Positions 1 to 8,246 are shown, numbered from the stretch's first letter. The stretch is 55,472 nucleotides of DNA from Gallionellales bacterium GWA2_60_142 (GCA_001801085.1 MGWR01000045.1:1-55472); one strand, 5' to 3'. Notes: generated by a model from the sequence alone, not told the origin. A program made the numbers and translations.

Positions 1-509
1 TGTCAGATACCATTGAAGACGAAAAATTCGTTGAACTGAATTACAAGGTCATCGACAACAAAACCGGCGACATACTGGTCACCGTGGATTATCCGCTGGG
101 CTATGTGCATGGCGTGAATGACGTGATGTCCGAGGACGTGACCAAGGCGCTGTACGGCAAGAAAGTCGGCGACATCATCGATGTGCCGATCGACACCAGG
201 CTGCTCTACGGCGAGCGGGATGAATCACTGGTATTCACCGATCGCATAGAAAACGTCCCGGAAGAATATCGGGAGATCGGCATGACCATCACCATGGAAA
301 ACGAAAAGGGTGAACCGAGAAACTTCATCGTCACCCGATTCGACGACAAAACTTTGACTATCGACGGCAACAACCCCCTTTGCGGCAGGGAAGTCACTTT
401 CATGCTGGAAGTCTTGTCGATACGCGACGCGACCGAGGAAGAGATAGACCTTGGCGGCGCGGTTGGTGCCGATCCCGATCTGAACGAGATACTCGAACGG
501 GCACAATGA
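1..509 (+). CDS. FKBP-type peptidyl-prolyl cis-trans isomerase, SlyD-like (start codon cut by window edge)
   Basis: The frame is open from the first bases. The window starts with TG followed by TCA GAT ACC, so it most likely begins on the second base of the ATG, and the protein would be about 169 aa. The N-terminus (VELNYKVIDNKTGDIL) and the YVHG...ALYGKKVGD block are the FKBP core with inserted flap seen in SlyD-like prolyl isomerases, which act as cytosolic folding helpers. The acidic C-terminus lacks the His/Cys-rich metal-binding tail of enterobacterial SlyD. The stop overlaps the next start (ATGA), so the two genes are probably translationally coupled. Family assignment is confident; the exact substrate is unknown. 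Confidence 0.85.
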   Translation, partial: SDTIEDEKFVELNYKVIDNKTGDILVTVDYPLGYVHGVNDVMSEDVTKALYGKKVGDIIDVPIDTRLLYGERDESLVFTDRIENVPEEYREIGMTITMENEKGEPRNFIVTRFDDKTLTIDGNNPLCGREVTFMLEVLSIRDATEEEIDLGGAVGADPDLNEILERAQ

Positions 510-1516
510 AACGCTCTACCCTCTACCTCCTCTACCCCGCGAACAAGGCACTGGAGCGCGCCATTGCGGATGGACTCTGTTTGCTGAGTGAACAAGATGC
601 AGCAGCGGCCAAGCCGGATACGCAAGTCGCCGTCGCGGACAATTTCCGCTACACGCGCGGAAATTATGAGCAGCACCGCTACAGCACCCGCATCTTCGAG
701 CGCCTGCGCGAAGCGCTGGAGGCATCGCTGGCTGCCTCTCCACGCGCGGAGACACTGAACAAGCTCGGCAACATCCTCGCCGCACTGGGCCAGCAGCGCA
801 GAGACGCCGCATTGTTCGAGCAGGCCGTCCAGTGTTTCGAACAAGCATTGGAAAGCTACACTCAGGAAGATACACCACAGGAATGGGCGGCCACACAATA
901 CAACCTCGGCACGGCCAATCAGGCGCTGGGCCGCTTGCTTGAAACGACCAACCCGCTGAAGCTCGCGGTGGATGCGTATACCAACGCCTTGCTGGTCTGG
1001 ACACGAGAAGCGCATCCGGAAGCGTGGATGCAGACCATGCACCAGCTCGGCGCAGCCTTGTACACCCACGGCATCCAGCTCAAAGGCAACCGTCAACTGC
1101 AGAAGTCCGTGGTCGCCTGGAAGAATGCACTGGCCGCACTCAATGCAGACGATCACGCACTGGAACTGACCGCCACCCATAACAACCGGGGCGTCACCTT
1201 GCACCATCTAGGCGAGTCAGAAGCGAACCCGGACCGATTGAAAGAAGCGATCAATTCCTACGAGAAGGCATTGATGGTCGGCATGGAACAGCAGTTGCCC
1301 ATCCATGTGTCCGTCATCTGCCGGGTGAACAAGGCGACCGCGCAGAATGCACTGGCGCAATTAACGAACGATGCCGCGCTTGCGGAAGAGATGGCCGATG
1401 AATTCGAAGTGATCATCGAATGTTTCCGTCACGCGCTACAGCCGCTCTGCTTAAGGCATTGCGAAGAACAACTGAAAATGGCGCAGACGGCTTCAAGCAG
1501 TCAGGTTGCGGGGTAA
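506..1516 (+). CDS. TPR-repeat protein
   Basis: A 336-aa protein starting at the ATG that overlaps the stop of the FKBP gene (ATGA). An N-terminal stretch of about 75 residues is followed by repeated helical units of TPR character, for example ETLNKLGNILAALGQ, WAATQYNLGTANQALG, WMQTMHQLGAALYTHG and TATHNNRGVTLHHLGE, each with the usual small-residue positions. No signal peptide or catalytic motif is visible, so it is probably a cytosolic protein-interaction scaffold. Coupling to a prolyl isomerase hints at a role in protein folding or assembly, but that is inference from position only. Confidence 0.8.
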   Translation: MKRSTLYLLYPANKALERAIADGLCLLSEQDAAAAKPDTQVAVADNFRYTRGNYEQHRYSTRIFERLREALEASLAASPRAETLNKLGNILAALGQQRRDAALFEQAVQCFEQALESYTQEDTPQEWAATQYNLGTANQALGRLLETTNPLKLAVDAYTNALLVWTREAHPEAWMQTMHQLGAALYTHGIQLKGNRQLQKSVVAWKNALAALNADDHALELTATHNNRGVTLHHLGESEANPDRLKEAINSYEKALMVGMEQQLPIHVSVICRVNKATAQNALAQLTNDAALAEEMADEFEVIIECFRHALQPLCLRHCEEQLKMAQTASSSQVAG

Positions 1517-1524
1517 AGGATGGC

Positions 1525-1941
1525 TCAGACCCGCCCGGACAGTTTGTTATCCACCTCGATGAACGAGCCGGTATCCGCCAGGAAACGGATCGTGCGCGCG
1601 CCGAAGCCGACTTCCGGGCTGGCTTCGCCCTTGTCGATGGACAAGGTCAGCGCCACGCCCAGACGCGGAGACAGATTGTGGCTCTTGCAGACTTCCACGA
1701 TCTTTTCCTTGAGCGGTTCCAGTTGTTTGACCAGACTGTCCGTCAAGGCGAACACGTCCACCTCTCCGGCAGCGGTCTCGGTGGACAGCTCCCAGGAACT
1801 GATCACGGGTTTGTCCAGATTGCTGTATGCGCCGGCGGCATTGACCGTGGTGGGCTCTATGCCGAGCAGGCGCGTGATGTCGTCGGGGTTGAAATGATAG
1901 CCAAGCAATGCAAAGTAAGCCCGTCCTTTGTTCGATGCCAC
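1525..1941 (-). CDS. DUF4279 domain protein
   Basis: A 138-aa protein convergent with the TPR gene. The block YFALLGYHFNPDDITRLLG, then ISSWELSTET and a later FLADTGSFIEVD stretch, are typical of DUF4279, a small family of unknown function common in bacterial genomes and sometimes linked to toxin immunity. I chose the GTG at 1941 because a GAGGA ribosome site sits about seven bases upstream and the protein then begins right before the conserved block. Longer in-frame starts exist up to a TTG at 2064 but would run into the divergent HIT gene. Confidence 0.7.
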   Translation of the reverse strand: MASNKGRAYFALLGYHFNPDDITRLLGIEPTTVNAAGAYSNLDKPVISSWELSTETAAGEVDVFALTDSLVKQLEPLKEKIVEVCKSHNLSPRLGVALTLSIDKGEASPEVGFGARTIRFLADTGSFIEVDNKLSGRV

Positions 1942-2002
1942 GATGATGTCCTCGTCGATGATTTTCTTCGTCCGAGTATAACGTACAGAAAGAGGTGCGC
2001 CG

Positions 2003-2419
2003 TTGTCGACTGAAGCCCCACCAGAAAAAAAACGGGATCCCAACAATCCCTGCCTGTTCTGCAAGGATCCGCGCGGCGTATCGCTGCAGCACGAACTCGC
2101 CTACAGCGCGCGCGACACCTACCCGACCAGTCCGGGACACACGCTGGTCATCCCGCGCCGGCATGTCCCCAGTTTTTTCGAGCTGACGCAGGAAGAAGTC
2201 GCTGCCTGCATGGGACTCATCCAGCAAGAAAAGAAACTGCTGGATGCAGAGTTCCAGCCGGACGGCTACAACATCGGCGTCAATGTCGGACCTGCGGCCG
2301 GGCAAAGCATCCTCCACGTGCATATCCACATCATCCCCCGCTACAAAGGGGACGTTGAGAACCCGCAGGGAGGCGTGCGGCATGTGATACCCGGCAAGGC
2401 ACACTACACGCGCAAATAA
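2003..2419 (+). CDS. HIT family nucleotide-binding protein, TTG start
   Basis: A 138-aa member of the histidine triad family, which hydrolyse or transfer nucleotides from phosphoramidates and dinucleotides. The active-site signature HVHIHIIPR places the three histidines at about residues 105, 107 and 109. A CLFC pair at 17-20 is the N-terminal zinc-type motif of many HIT proteins. The start is TTG at 2003, preceded by an AAAGAGGTG ribosome site; no ATG lies upstream of the CLFC motif. It is divergent from the DUF4279 gene and probably monocistronic. Confidence 0.88.
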   Translation: MSTEAPPEKKRDPNNPCLFCKDPRGVSLQHELAYSARDTYPTSPGHTLVIPRRHVPSFFELTQEEVAACMGLIQQEKKLLDAEFQPDGYNIGVNVGPAAGQSILHVHIHIIPRYKGDVENPQGGVRHVIPGKAHYTRK

Positions 2420-2508
2420 TACCGTTCCACGGCCAATTGGGAGGGGCCAGCTACGATAAACCTCCCGCTATCGAGCATCTGTTTTCTACAACCAAAGGAG
2501 ATAGGAAC

Positions 2509-2679
2509 ATGAGTGAAGAAAAGAAGCCTTTTTGCCGCCCCAAGATTCCGGACGGACACGCATTCCGCGTAACCACCCGCCAGAAAGAGATCGTGCCGGG
2601 GCAGTTTTTTGTCGGCTACGAAACCACCTGGGAACCGGCGCAGAAAGAAGTGCCCTACACCACGCCCAAGCATCCCTGA
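2509..2679 (+). CDS. small conserved-looking protein, 56 aa
   Basis: ATG at 2509 is preceded by AAAGGAG nine bases upstream, a strong ribosome site. The product is hydrophilic and Pro/Lys/Glu-rich, begins MSEEKKPFCRPKIP and ends in VPYTTPKHP, with a single Cys at residue 9. It has no signal peptide or membrane segment. It is followed after 21 bases by two consecutive hairpins, which supports a real, separately terminated transcription unit. Function not recognised. Confidence 0.6.
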   Translation: MSEEKKPFCRPKIPDGHAFRVTTRQKEIVPGQFFVGYETTWEPAQKEVPYTTPKHP

Positions 2680-2700
2680 AGTAATCGGCAAAGTACGATC

Positions 2701-2743
2701 AGCCGCGCGTGCCTGAACAGGCGCGCGCGGCTACCGGGTTTTT
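2701..2743 (+). terminator. GC-rich hairpin with T run
   Basis: AGCCGCGCG at 2701-2709 pairs perfectly with CGCGCGGCT at 2724-2732, with inner TGCCTG/CAGGCG pairing, followed by GGGTTTTT. Reads as a rho-independent terminator for the 56-aa gene. Confidence 0.75.
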
Positions 2744-2745
2744 GC

Positions 2746-2772
2746 AAAGGCACGATCTATCGTGCCTTTTGC
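2746..2772 (+). terminator. second hairpin, tandem to the first
   Basis: AAAGGCACGA at 2746-2755 pairs with TCGTGCCTTT, followed by a T-rich tail. It is symmetrical (A run before, T run after), so it could work in both directions. Confidence 0.7.
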
Positions 2773-3178
2773 TTTTCGACCGGAAGCAATATCTGCCAAC
2801 TGGCGAAGGACATCGACAAGCAATCCACCCTCGGCTTCGACCGACTCACTCGCGCGGCGATGAGAGAGGGGAAATCCTGAAGGAGGATGTTCGACCATTG
2901 CTGACTATTAGAGTTATTGAAGGTCAGCCTTGGCGCAATATTTCAGGCAATCTAGCGGTAACGTGTCTAATGTTTCTGGGGTGATTCAGCTATCAGGGGC
3001 CAGCGAAGAGTATAAAATCTGGACAGGAAAGAATTTTCCTGTGCTTTGGGAGTACCTTCAGATGAATTTGTTCTTCTATGACTTTTCTGCGACAACAGGA
3101 TGAACGGCAAGTGAAATGCCTGTTTGCGGAAAGATTCAATTACATAGCTTAGATGTAAATACTAAATAGTGAATTCAA
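2773..3178. other. gene-poor stretch before the AT-rich islet
   Basis: About 400 bases with no convincing gene. In the first 110 bases one plus frame is open up to TGA at 2880 and ends with DKQSTLGFDRLTRAAMREGKS; it looks like the tail of a lost gene but I cannot name it. From about 2880 base composition becomes AT-rich, like the gene that follows, which suggests this is the left flank of an acquired segment. Confidence 0.4.
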
Positions 3179-5176
3179 ATGCCATCTAGTAATGAATTCC
3201 CGCAAGACTACGTCCCTCATTTATCAGAAGGCTTCGAAGTTGAGGGTTGCAACCAAGTATTTCCGACTGGTGATGCCCCCTTGACATTTGAGAGACTCAG
3301 TTCACCGGCATTCGAACATCTTTGTTGGCGGCTAATTTTGAAAGACCATCAAATTGTTGGTCAACAGTTAGTGGGGGGACGCGGAAATTCGCAACATGGC
3401 CTAGATTTATTCGCATTTGATCATTTTGATCCTGAGAAACTCTTAGTTTTTGAATGCAAATGCTGGCAGAAATTCCCTGCCGATGAATTAGAAAATGCAG
3501 TATCAAAATTTCTAACAGGTAAATGGGCTAAGCGCGCATCCAGATTTACTCTTATCCTCGCCCAAGAAACGATTAGCACTTTATCAAGTAAATGGCTTGA
3601 TCAAAGAGACTTGCTACGCAGCGCAGGTATTGAAGCTGATATATGGACTGGTGCTCAATTAACTGAGCGCATTCAACGTTTCCCGGATTTGCTTTCGAAA
3701 TTTTTCCCTACTGCGGACATCAGGTTTTTCGGTAATGAATGGATGCAGCGAACAGGATTTATTGAACGCTTAAGTCAAGCTTTAGTTGATCCACGCCCAA
3801 GTGTAGTAAGAGCGGCCAAAGAGTACCTGGAAAACGCAAGTGAGAAACCGGCGTTAGTTGATGAGAATACGTTTGGAAATCAGTGGTCCATTAAAACACC
3901 TTGGGTACATCTGAGCAGCTTTCTACCAGATGGGCAATTTTATCCCGGTTCTGCACTAGTGGTGCTTAAGCGTAATGATTTAATGGGGGCCTCTATTACT
4001 TTTGACCAAAAATGGCTTCTAAAAAACCTTTTATGTACGCCTGGTGCGCCTCTCAAAAATGAGTTTCGTCCATTTATTAATGGGGTTCTGCCATCATCGC
4101 AGGATGAAGAAAGATATGTGGTTGATTTGAAAAATTGTCGATGCACACTTTCAGATGAAGGCATGAATGATTTTGCATTGGCGGTTGATCGTCTTTCATC
4201 TAAATATCTTGATGCATTGCTGCGAAGAGAAAGCAAATGGGGCTCCTCAGAATTTCCTGTTGTCGATTATGGTGGTCCACATGTTGCGATTTGCACTTTG
4301 CCGGAGTGGCTTTGGTGGGATATTTTAGGCTTCGCAAATGTGCATGATTTTGGAGAGGGAGATACGGAATGGCATTTCTTCGATGGGGCTCTTGGGTGCC
4401 TAAAGCCGTATAGCAAAACCGATAACGATACATACAAACGAGGGCATCACGGCATTTTCCATATATCTCGAAAGCTGGAGGGGATTACGTATGGTCATGA
4501 CCTCGCGCTTCTTTGGACTCCCCCAGACATAATATTCGATAAAGAGGTTAGCCCACAGAAGTGGTGGCCATGTGATTTTGCATATGCTTGGATAACAGAA
4601 CGCCTTATTCCAGAAGTTATCAATTGGAAGGTCAGCGGGAGTTTTAATGAGGCAAAGTATATCTTTTCAAGAAGCCGAAAAAAGAGAGCGCTATTAGAGC
4701 AACTAAATGCTGCGGCAGAAATAGGTGATGTTCGTACTTTAGAGTTAGTAAAGTCTCAGCGATATAAAAATATGGGATTACATAAGATTGTCGAAATTCT
4801 GCAATCACACTTCACCTTATTTGTTACTACGTATATTTCAACAGATGAAATGGCTGGCTTATACCGAGCCCTTATTCTTTTATTGAAGGGCAAGCGAGGA
4901 CACTTAAGTTATATTTCCGGCAGTTTGTCCATACAAGGTCCGATCGACTCACATTTGACCATTTCTGAGATTCTGGACAAGCGCATTTCTAGTGGCAAAT
5001 TGGATTCGGGCATTTCGAATGTTGATTACACTTTACGTGCGATGATGGCTGCGTGTGGTGATGATGACAAGTGGATATCTGAAGAAGAAAAATGCTCAAT
5101 TCATGAAATGTTGCTGCCATTCATGAGGCTGTACGACCAAGACTTGCTTGTTAGAAGACATTCCAAGTGGATATAA
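3179..5176 (+). CDS. large protein with N-terminal PD-(D/E)XK nuclease-like domain
   Basis: A 665-aa protein, clearly AT-richer than all neighbours, with A/T-ending codons. Residues about 36-140 resemble Mrr/restriction-endonuclease-fold domains: a helix with Glu46, then GLDLFAF (Asp76), then LLVFECKCW (Glu92-x-Lys94). The Asp...Glu-x-Lys arrangement is the PD-(D/E)XK catalytic pattern. Residues about 140-190 (TLILAQE, IEADIWTGAQLTERIQRFPDLL) resemble the end of such a domain. The remaining 470 residues are unrecognised, rich in Trp and aromatic residues, with no membrane segment. No methyltransferase or helicase gene lies beside it. A stand-alone modification-dependent nuclease or defence effector is the best guess; the C-terminal part would be the sensor. 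Composition supports horizontal transfer. Confidence 0.6.
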   Translation: MPSSNEFPQDYVPHLSEGFEVEGCNQVFPTGDAPLTFERLSSPAFEHLCWRLILKDHQIVGQQLVGGRGNSQHGLDLFAFDHFDPEKLLVFECKCWQKFPADELENAVSKFLTGKWAKRASRFTLILAQETISTLSSKWLDQRDLLRSAGIEADIWTGAQLTERIQRFPDLLSKFFPTADIRFFGNEWMQRTGFIERLSQALVDPRPSVVRAAKEYLENASEKPALVDENTFGNQWSIKTPWVHLSSFLPDGQFYPGSALVVLKRNDLMGASITFDQKWLLKNLLCTPGAPLKNEFRPFINGVLPSSQDEERYVVDLKNCRCTLSDEGMNDFALAVDRLSSKYLDALLRRESKWGSSEFPVVDYGGPHVAICTLPEWLWWDILGFANVHDFGEGDTEWHFFDGALGCLKPYSKTDNDTYKRGHHGIFHISRKLEGITYGHDLALLWTPPDIIFDKEVSPQKWWPCDFAYAWITERLIPEVINWKVSGSFNEAKYIFSRSRKKRALLEQLNAAAEIGDVRTLELVKSQRYKNMGLHKIVEILQSHFTLFVTTYISTDEMAGLYRALILLLKGKRGHLSYISGSLSIQGPIDSHLTISEILDKRISSGKLDSGISNVDYTLRAMMAACGDDDKWISEEEKCSIHEMLLPFMRLYDQDLLVRRHSKWI

Positions 5177-5348
5177 CCCACTATAATTTACGAAACTCAC
5201 TCTTAACTTGACCAAGTAGATTGAATCGCCCCCGAAACAGCAGATACCTTTCTGCTTGATTGTCAGGAGCTAATGCTGTCGTTTCACAGTGTGGCTTCAT
5301 TTGTCGGCTTCGGTCGAACCACTCATCACCCCAGACGCCCCTCTGCCA

Positions 5349-5834
5349 TCACCCACGACGCGCAGCCTCGATTGCCGCGATGTCGATCTTTGTCATTTCC
5401 ATCATCGCGTCGAACGCACGCTTGGCGGCAGCGGGGTCGGGGTCCGAGATCGCTTGAATGAGCGCGATGGGCGTGATTTGCCAGGACAGCCCCCATTTGT
5501 CCTTGCACCAACCGCACGCGCTCTCCTGCCCACCATTGCCCACGATGGCGTTCCAGTAACGGTCCGTTTCGGCCTGGTCTGCGGTTGCGATCTGGAACGA
5601 GAACGCTTCGCTGTGTTTGAATTCGGGGCCGCCGTTGAGGCCCAGGCATGGGATCCCCAGAACGGTGAACGAGACGGTCAGCACGTCGCCCTGCTTTCCC
5701 GACGGATAATCGCCCGGGGCGCGGTACACCTCGCCGACGACCGAATCGGGGAAGGTCTTGGCATAAAACCGCGCCGCATCCTCGGAGTCGCGGTCATACC
5801 AAAGACAGATCGTGTTTTTTGCTGGGGTGATCAT
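5349..5834 (-). CDS. VOC family protein (PhnB-like glyoxalase fold)
   Basis: A 161-aa protein with the start ATG at 5834 behind a GGAGGA site. The sequence ITPAKNTICLWYDRDSEDAA, the FKHSEAFSFQI block, the TDRYWNAIV segment and CGWCKDKWGLSWQI are the hallmarks of the PhnB/3-demethylubiquinone-methyltransferase-like VOC subfamily. These are cytosolic dimers of unclear substrate, often annotated as glyoxalase-related. It stands alone, in the same direction as the RibD-like gene upstream but separated by a repeat. Confidence 0.85.
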   Translation of the reverse strand: MITPAKNTICLWYDRDSEDAARFYAKTFPDSVVGEVYRAPGDYPSGKQGDVLTVSFTVLGIPCLGLNGGPEFKHSEAFSFQIATADQAETDRYWNAIVGNGGQESACGWCKDKWGLSWQITPIALIQAISDPDPAAAKRAFDAMMEMTKIDIAAIEAARRG

Positions 5835-5949
5835 GGCTATCCTCCATTGAGTGAAACACGGGTTACCGAGCCACTCGTTCCAAGTTGTCAGGCGGCGAGT
5901 GGGATGACTGTAATGCGCGCTTTCATCCCAGATTATTCATTAGATTCAA

Positions 5950-6066
5950 ACCCCTCCCAGCCTCCCCTTGTCAGGGGAGGAGCGGGCGCGGGAGGGCAAT
6001 ATCCACCGCGCGCCGCACAGTGAAAGCTTGGCCCTCCCCCTGACAAGGGGGAGTTGGAGGGGGTTT
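5950..6066. repeat. inverted pair of palindromic intergenic repeats
   Basis: Two copies of a motif of the form CCTCCCCTTGTCAGGGGAGG lie in opposite orientation (about 5959-5982 and 6031-6053), each itself a hairpin, with matching flanking bases (CCCCTCCCAG and its complement TTGGAGGGGG). This resembles a mobile palindromic (REP/BIME-like) element between two minus-strand genes. Confidence 0.7.
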
Positions 6067-6093
6067 AGTTCCAATGGATTTTCTGGGTTCATA

Positions 6094-6762
6094 TCACCAC
6101 ACCCCGCTCGCAATCTTTTGGCGTCGAGCCAGTTCCTTCTCGCTCGGCTCGACACTCGCGAACGAACCGGGGCGGACATCGCCAGCCGGCACATATCGAC
6201 TCATCACAACGCCGGTGGTCGAAACCTGGGAGCGAACGAGCCGCAACGCGGAAGGTTTGGTGGTCTCGCCGAAGAGGCGCTTGCCGCGCCCGAGCACTAA
6301 TGGAAAGGTCCACACGTTATACTCGTCGATCAGCGACGCGGCCTGTAGTGTCTGGATCAGATTGCCGCTGCCGATGATCTGCAGGTCCGGGCCCGGCTGG
6401 GCCTTGAGCGCGATGACTGCGGTGACCACATCGCCTTGCAGCAGGGTCGAGTTGTTCCATTGCAGCGTCTTCAGCGTGCGCGAAACCACATGCTTTTTCG
6501 CTGTATTGAGCGTCCTCGCAATCGGATCGTCTTCGGGCTGGTATGGCCAGTACGCATCGAATATCTCGTAGGTCCTGCGGCCGAGCAGCAGTTCCCTGTC
6601 CTTGCCGTCGAAACCTGATGCCGAGACATCCATCGCTTCGTCCCAGTAGTTGAACGTCCAGCCGCCAAGGGCAAAGCCGCCAGTCGTGTCTTCCTCCGGT
6701 CCGCCGGGTGCCTGCATGATGCCGTCAAGCGACACGAACGTGGATGCGATGAGTTTTCTCAT
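6094..6762 (-). CDS. dihydrofolate reductase family protein (RibD C-terminal domain)
   Basis: A 222-aa protein with ATG at 6762 after an AGGAGTG site. MRKLIASTFVSLDGIMQAPGG at the N-terminus, the LLLGRRTYEIF segment, and LQIIGSGNLIQTL...DEYNVWTFPLVLGRGKRLF are the standard blocks of the YwjB/RibD_C family, which share the dihydrofolate-reductase fold and bind NADPH. It is not part of a riboflavin operon, so the substrate is unknown. The C-terminal extension of about 40 residues (VRPGSFASVEPSEKELARRQK) is longer than the usual domain. Confidence 0.87.
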   Translation of the reverse strand: MRKLIASTFVSLDGIMQAPGGPEEDTTGGFALGGWTFNYWDEAMDVSASGFDGKDRELLLGRRTYEIFDAYWPYQPEDDPIARTLNTAKKHVVSRTLKTLQWNNSTLLQGDVVTAVIALKAQPGPDLQIIGSGNLIQTLQAASLIDEYNVWTFPLVLGRGKRLFGETTKPSALRLVRSQVSTTGVVMSRYVPAGDVRPGSFASVEPSEKELARRQKIASGVW

Positions 6763-6907
6763 GGGAACACTCCTGCAGTTGTTAAGGGCGGGGCTTGGTC
6801 ATACCAGAGAACGTGCTCAGCAAATTCGCTCCAACAGTGAATCTTGGATTCGAATACAACAGGACTCTCGCGGCGAGTGTGTCAGTTTTTCACTGCAGAA
6901 CAAATGC

Positions 6908-6927
6908 ATGAAACACTGTAGTTTCAT
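6908..6927. promoter_or_regulatory. short inverted repeat upstream of the cysteine-less DsrC-like gene
   Basis: ATGAAAC and GTTTCAT form a perfect 7-bp inverted repeat around ACTGTA, about 110 bases before the DsrC-family start. It could be an operator, or chance; no T run follows. Confidence 0.3.
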
Positions 6928-7036
6928 TCACGAACCGTCCGTCGTGAAGTGATTGACTTCATCGGTCCGGAGTTCGATGATGCTCGTTCGGGCCCCTCTC
7001 TTCTCAGGGCGCCCACGTCAGCAGGAGGTGATTATC

Positions 7037-7402
7037 ATGCTCGACATCAATAAGGCCATCATCGATCCGCAGCACTATGAGCACGACCCCGAAGGCAACA
7101 TGGCCGACCTTCCGTCGTGGTCGCCGCACTATGCAAATCGCGAAGCCAGACTCGAAGGCATCGAACTGACCGAGGAACACTGGGAAGTCATCGTCTTCCT
7201 GCGCGAGCGTTACCGGCAGCACGGCAACGAGGACGCGGCGCGCGAGATATTGCGCGAGATGGAAGAGCGTTTCTGCGAAGGGCGCGGACGCGGCTATCTG
7301 TATGACTTGTTCCCGCGCGGCCCGGTGAGCCAAGCCAGCCATCTGGCGGGGCTGCCGTTGCCGCCGCACTCGCAGGACATATCGTTCGGCAGCGTGATGT
7401 AG
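7037..7402 (+). CDS. DsrC/TusE-family protein lacking the C-terminal catalytic cysteine
   Basis: A 121-aa protein with a strong GCAGGAGGTG ribosome site at 7020-7029 fixing ATG 7037. The fold signature of DsrC/TusE/DsvC is clear: LPSWSPHYANREARLEGIELTEEHW, then VIVFLRERY, and a C-terminal RGPVSQASHLAGLPLPPHSQ arm. Active DsrC carries two cysteines in this arm and TusE one (ending PKPTGCV or PVKCL). Here the invariant penultimate Cys is Ser, the second position is also not Cys, and eight extra residues (DISFGSVM) follow. The only Cys is in RFCEGRG, outside the arm. It cannot carry a persulfide on the usual residue. Such Cys-less paralogs have been proposed to be regulatory (RspA-type). A second family member lies at 51753. 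Confidence 0.85.
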   Translation: MLDINKAIIDPQHYEHDPEGNMADLPSWSPHYANREARLEGIELTEEHWEVIVFLRERYRQHGNEDAAREILREMEERFCEGRGRGYLYDLFPRGPVSQASHLAGLPLPPHSQDISFGSVM

Positions 7403-7420
7403 CGCTGCCTAGCAGATAGG

Positions 7421-7484
7421 GTTCTGGCTGATGGTGACGATGAGTTTGCCTGCATCGTTGCGGTAAATGAGTTGTTTGAATGCG
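7421..7484. repeat. 64-bp direct repeat, copy 1 (gene remnant)
   Basis: Matches 9487-9550 with two differences by eye. On the minus strand it encodes AFKQLIYRNDAGKLIVTIS, the same peptide as in the 9310-10476 gene, and both base differences are synonymous (GCA/GCC, ATT/ATC). The frame then stops at a TAG soon after. It is therefore a remnant of a coding duplicate, not a random match. Confidence 0.8.
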
Positions 7485-7544
7485 AGGAGGAGCGGTACCG
7501 GAGCCGAGTTCTTTTGCTTGCGGCTGTTGATTTTGCTTCGACGG

Positions 7545-7958
7545 TTACTCGTCAAATGGATTTTTTATTTCCACCCCGGTTCCGCGAAAATCATCTACGT
7601 TGCGGGTGACGATGGTTAGGTCGTAAATCAATGCGATTGCTGCTATCTGTTTATCTATAGGATGCTGAGGATGGGGCGACATTAACCGTCCCCACACTTG
7701 GGCGCACTCTCCATCGAAAGATAAAATCTTATCCGCATAATCACCAACGACCAGATCAAGCCATTTCTCAAGTTTCTTGGTTTGCGGAATATCGCCGCGA
7801 TGGCGGATGTTTTCCAAGCCGCGCCGAATTTCTCCGATTGTTTGAGCGGATAGATAAATGTCAGCGGCATCCGTTTCTTTGAAGAATCTCCTCACACCGG
7901 GATTGGCTTTCGTCCCCTTGCGCGCCTCACTGATGACGTTTGTATCAACCAAGTACAT
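7545..7958 (-). CDS. VapC-type PIN-domain toxin (module 1)
   Basis: A 137-aa PIN ribonuclease. The acidic metal-binding residues are visible: Asp5 in MYLVDTNVISE, Glu in QTIGEIRRGL, Asp in HPIDKQIAA, and the late TIVTRNVDDF block. VapC/FitB toxins cleave tRNA or rRNA when freed from their antitoxin. The gene starts eight bases after the stop of the antitoxin gene, so the pair forms one operon. The PHPQHPIDKQIAAIAL block is most like the FitB subgroup, which agrees with the FitA-like partner. Confidence 0.9.
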   Translation of the reverse strand: MYLVDTNVISEARKGTKANPGVRRFFKETDAADIYLSAQTIGEIRRGLENIRHRGDIPQTKKLEKWLDLVVGDYADKILSFDGECAQVWGRLMSPHPQHPIDKQIAAIALIYDLTIVTRNVDDFRGTGVEIKNPFDE

Positions 7959-7966
7959 ACAAAGTT

Positions 7967-8179
7967 TTATGCGTTGCGGAAATTGAAGTCGGCATCTTCG
8001 CCGACGTTAGGCATAGCCGACAAAACTTCGGCAACCGAACGACGCTTTGGGCGTTGCAGAACTGATTTAAGAATCTCACGATGCTCAGCTTCAGCACTTC
8101 TTCCATGCGATGCTGCCAGTTGCTTTAAAGCCAGGGCGACATCCTCTTCCACATTGCGAACAACAAGATTGGTAGCCAC
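7967..8179 (-). CDS. FitA-like ribbon-helix-helix antitoxin (module 1)
   Basis: A 70-aa protein. I chose the GTG at 8179 because AAAGGAG lies eight bases upstream and the product then begins MATNLVVRNVEEDVALALKQ, the canonical FitA-like start with the DNA-binding beta strand first; longer in-frame starts lack a site. The centre (AASHGRSAEAEHREIL) is the RHH helix pair and the C-terminus would wrap the toxin. Antitoxins of this class repress their own promoter together with the toxin. Confidence 0.85.
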   Translation of the reverse strand: MATNLVVRNVEEDVALALKQLAASHGRSAEAEHREILKSVLQRPKRRSVAEVLSAMPNVGEDADFNFRNA

Positions 8180-8246
8180 GATGGGAACTCCTTTTGTAAT
8201 CATTGATAGCAATATACTTAAGGAGTGATTGCATTGCAATCTGAAT

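Noticed and set aside
1941..2064. Longer N-terminus of the DUF4279 protein from a TTG at 2064, overlapping the HIT gene.
   Set aside because: A GTG at 1941 has a good ribosome site and puts the start right before the conserved domain; the longer version would overlap the divergent gene by about 60 bases.
2709..2984. 91-codon plus-strand frame after the small protein gene.
   Set aside because: It runs through both terminator hairpins, has no ribosome site and no family-like sequence.
5273..6023. Several long plus-strand frames opposite the VOC and RibD-like genes.
   Set aside because: They are antisense shadows of high-GC genes; the minus-strand products match known families and have ribosome sites.
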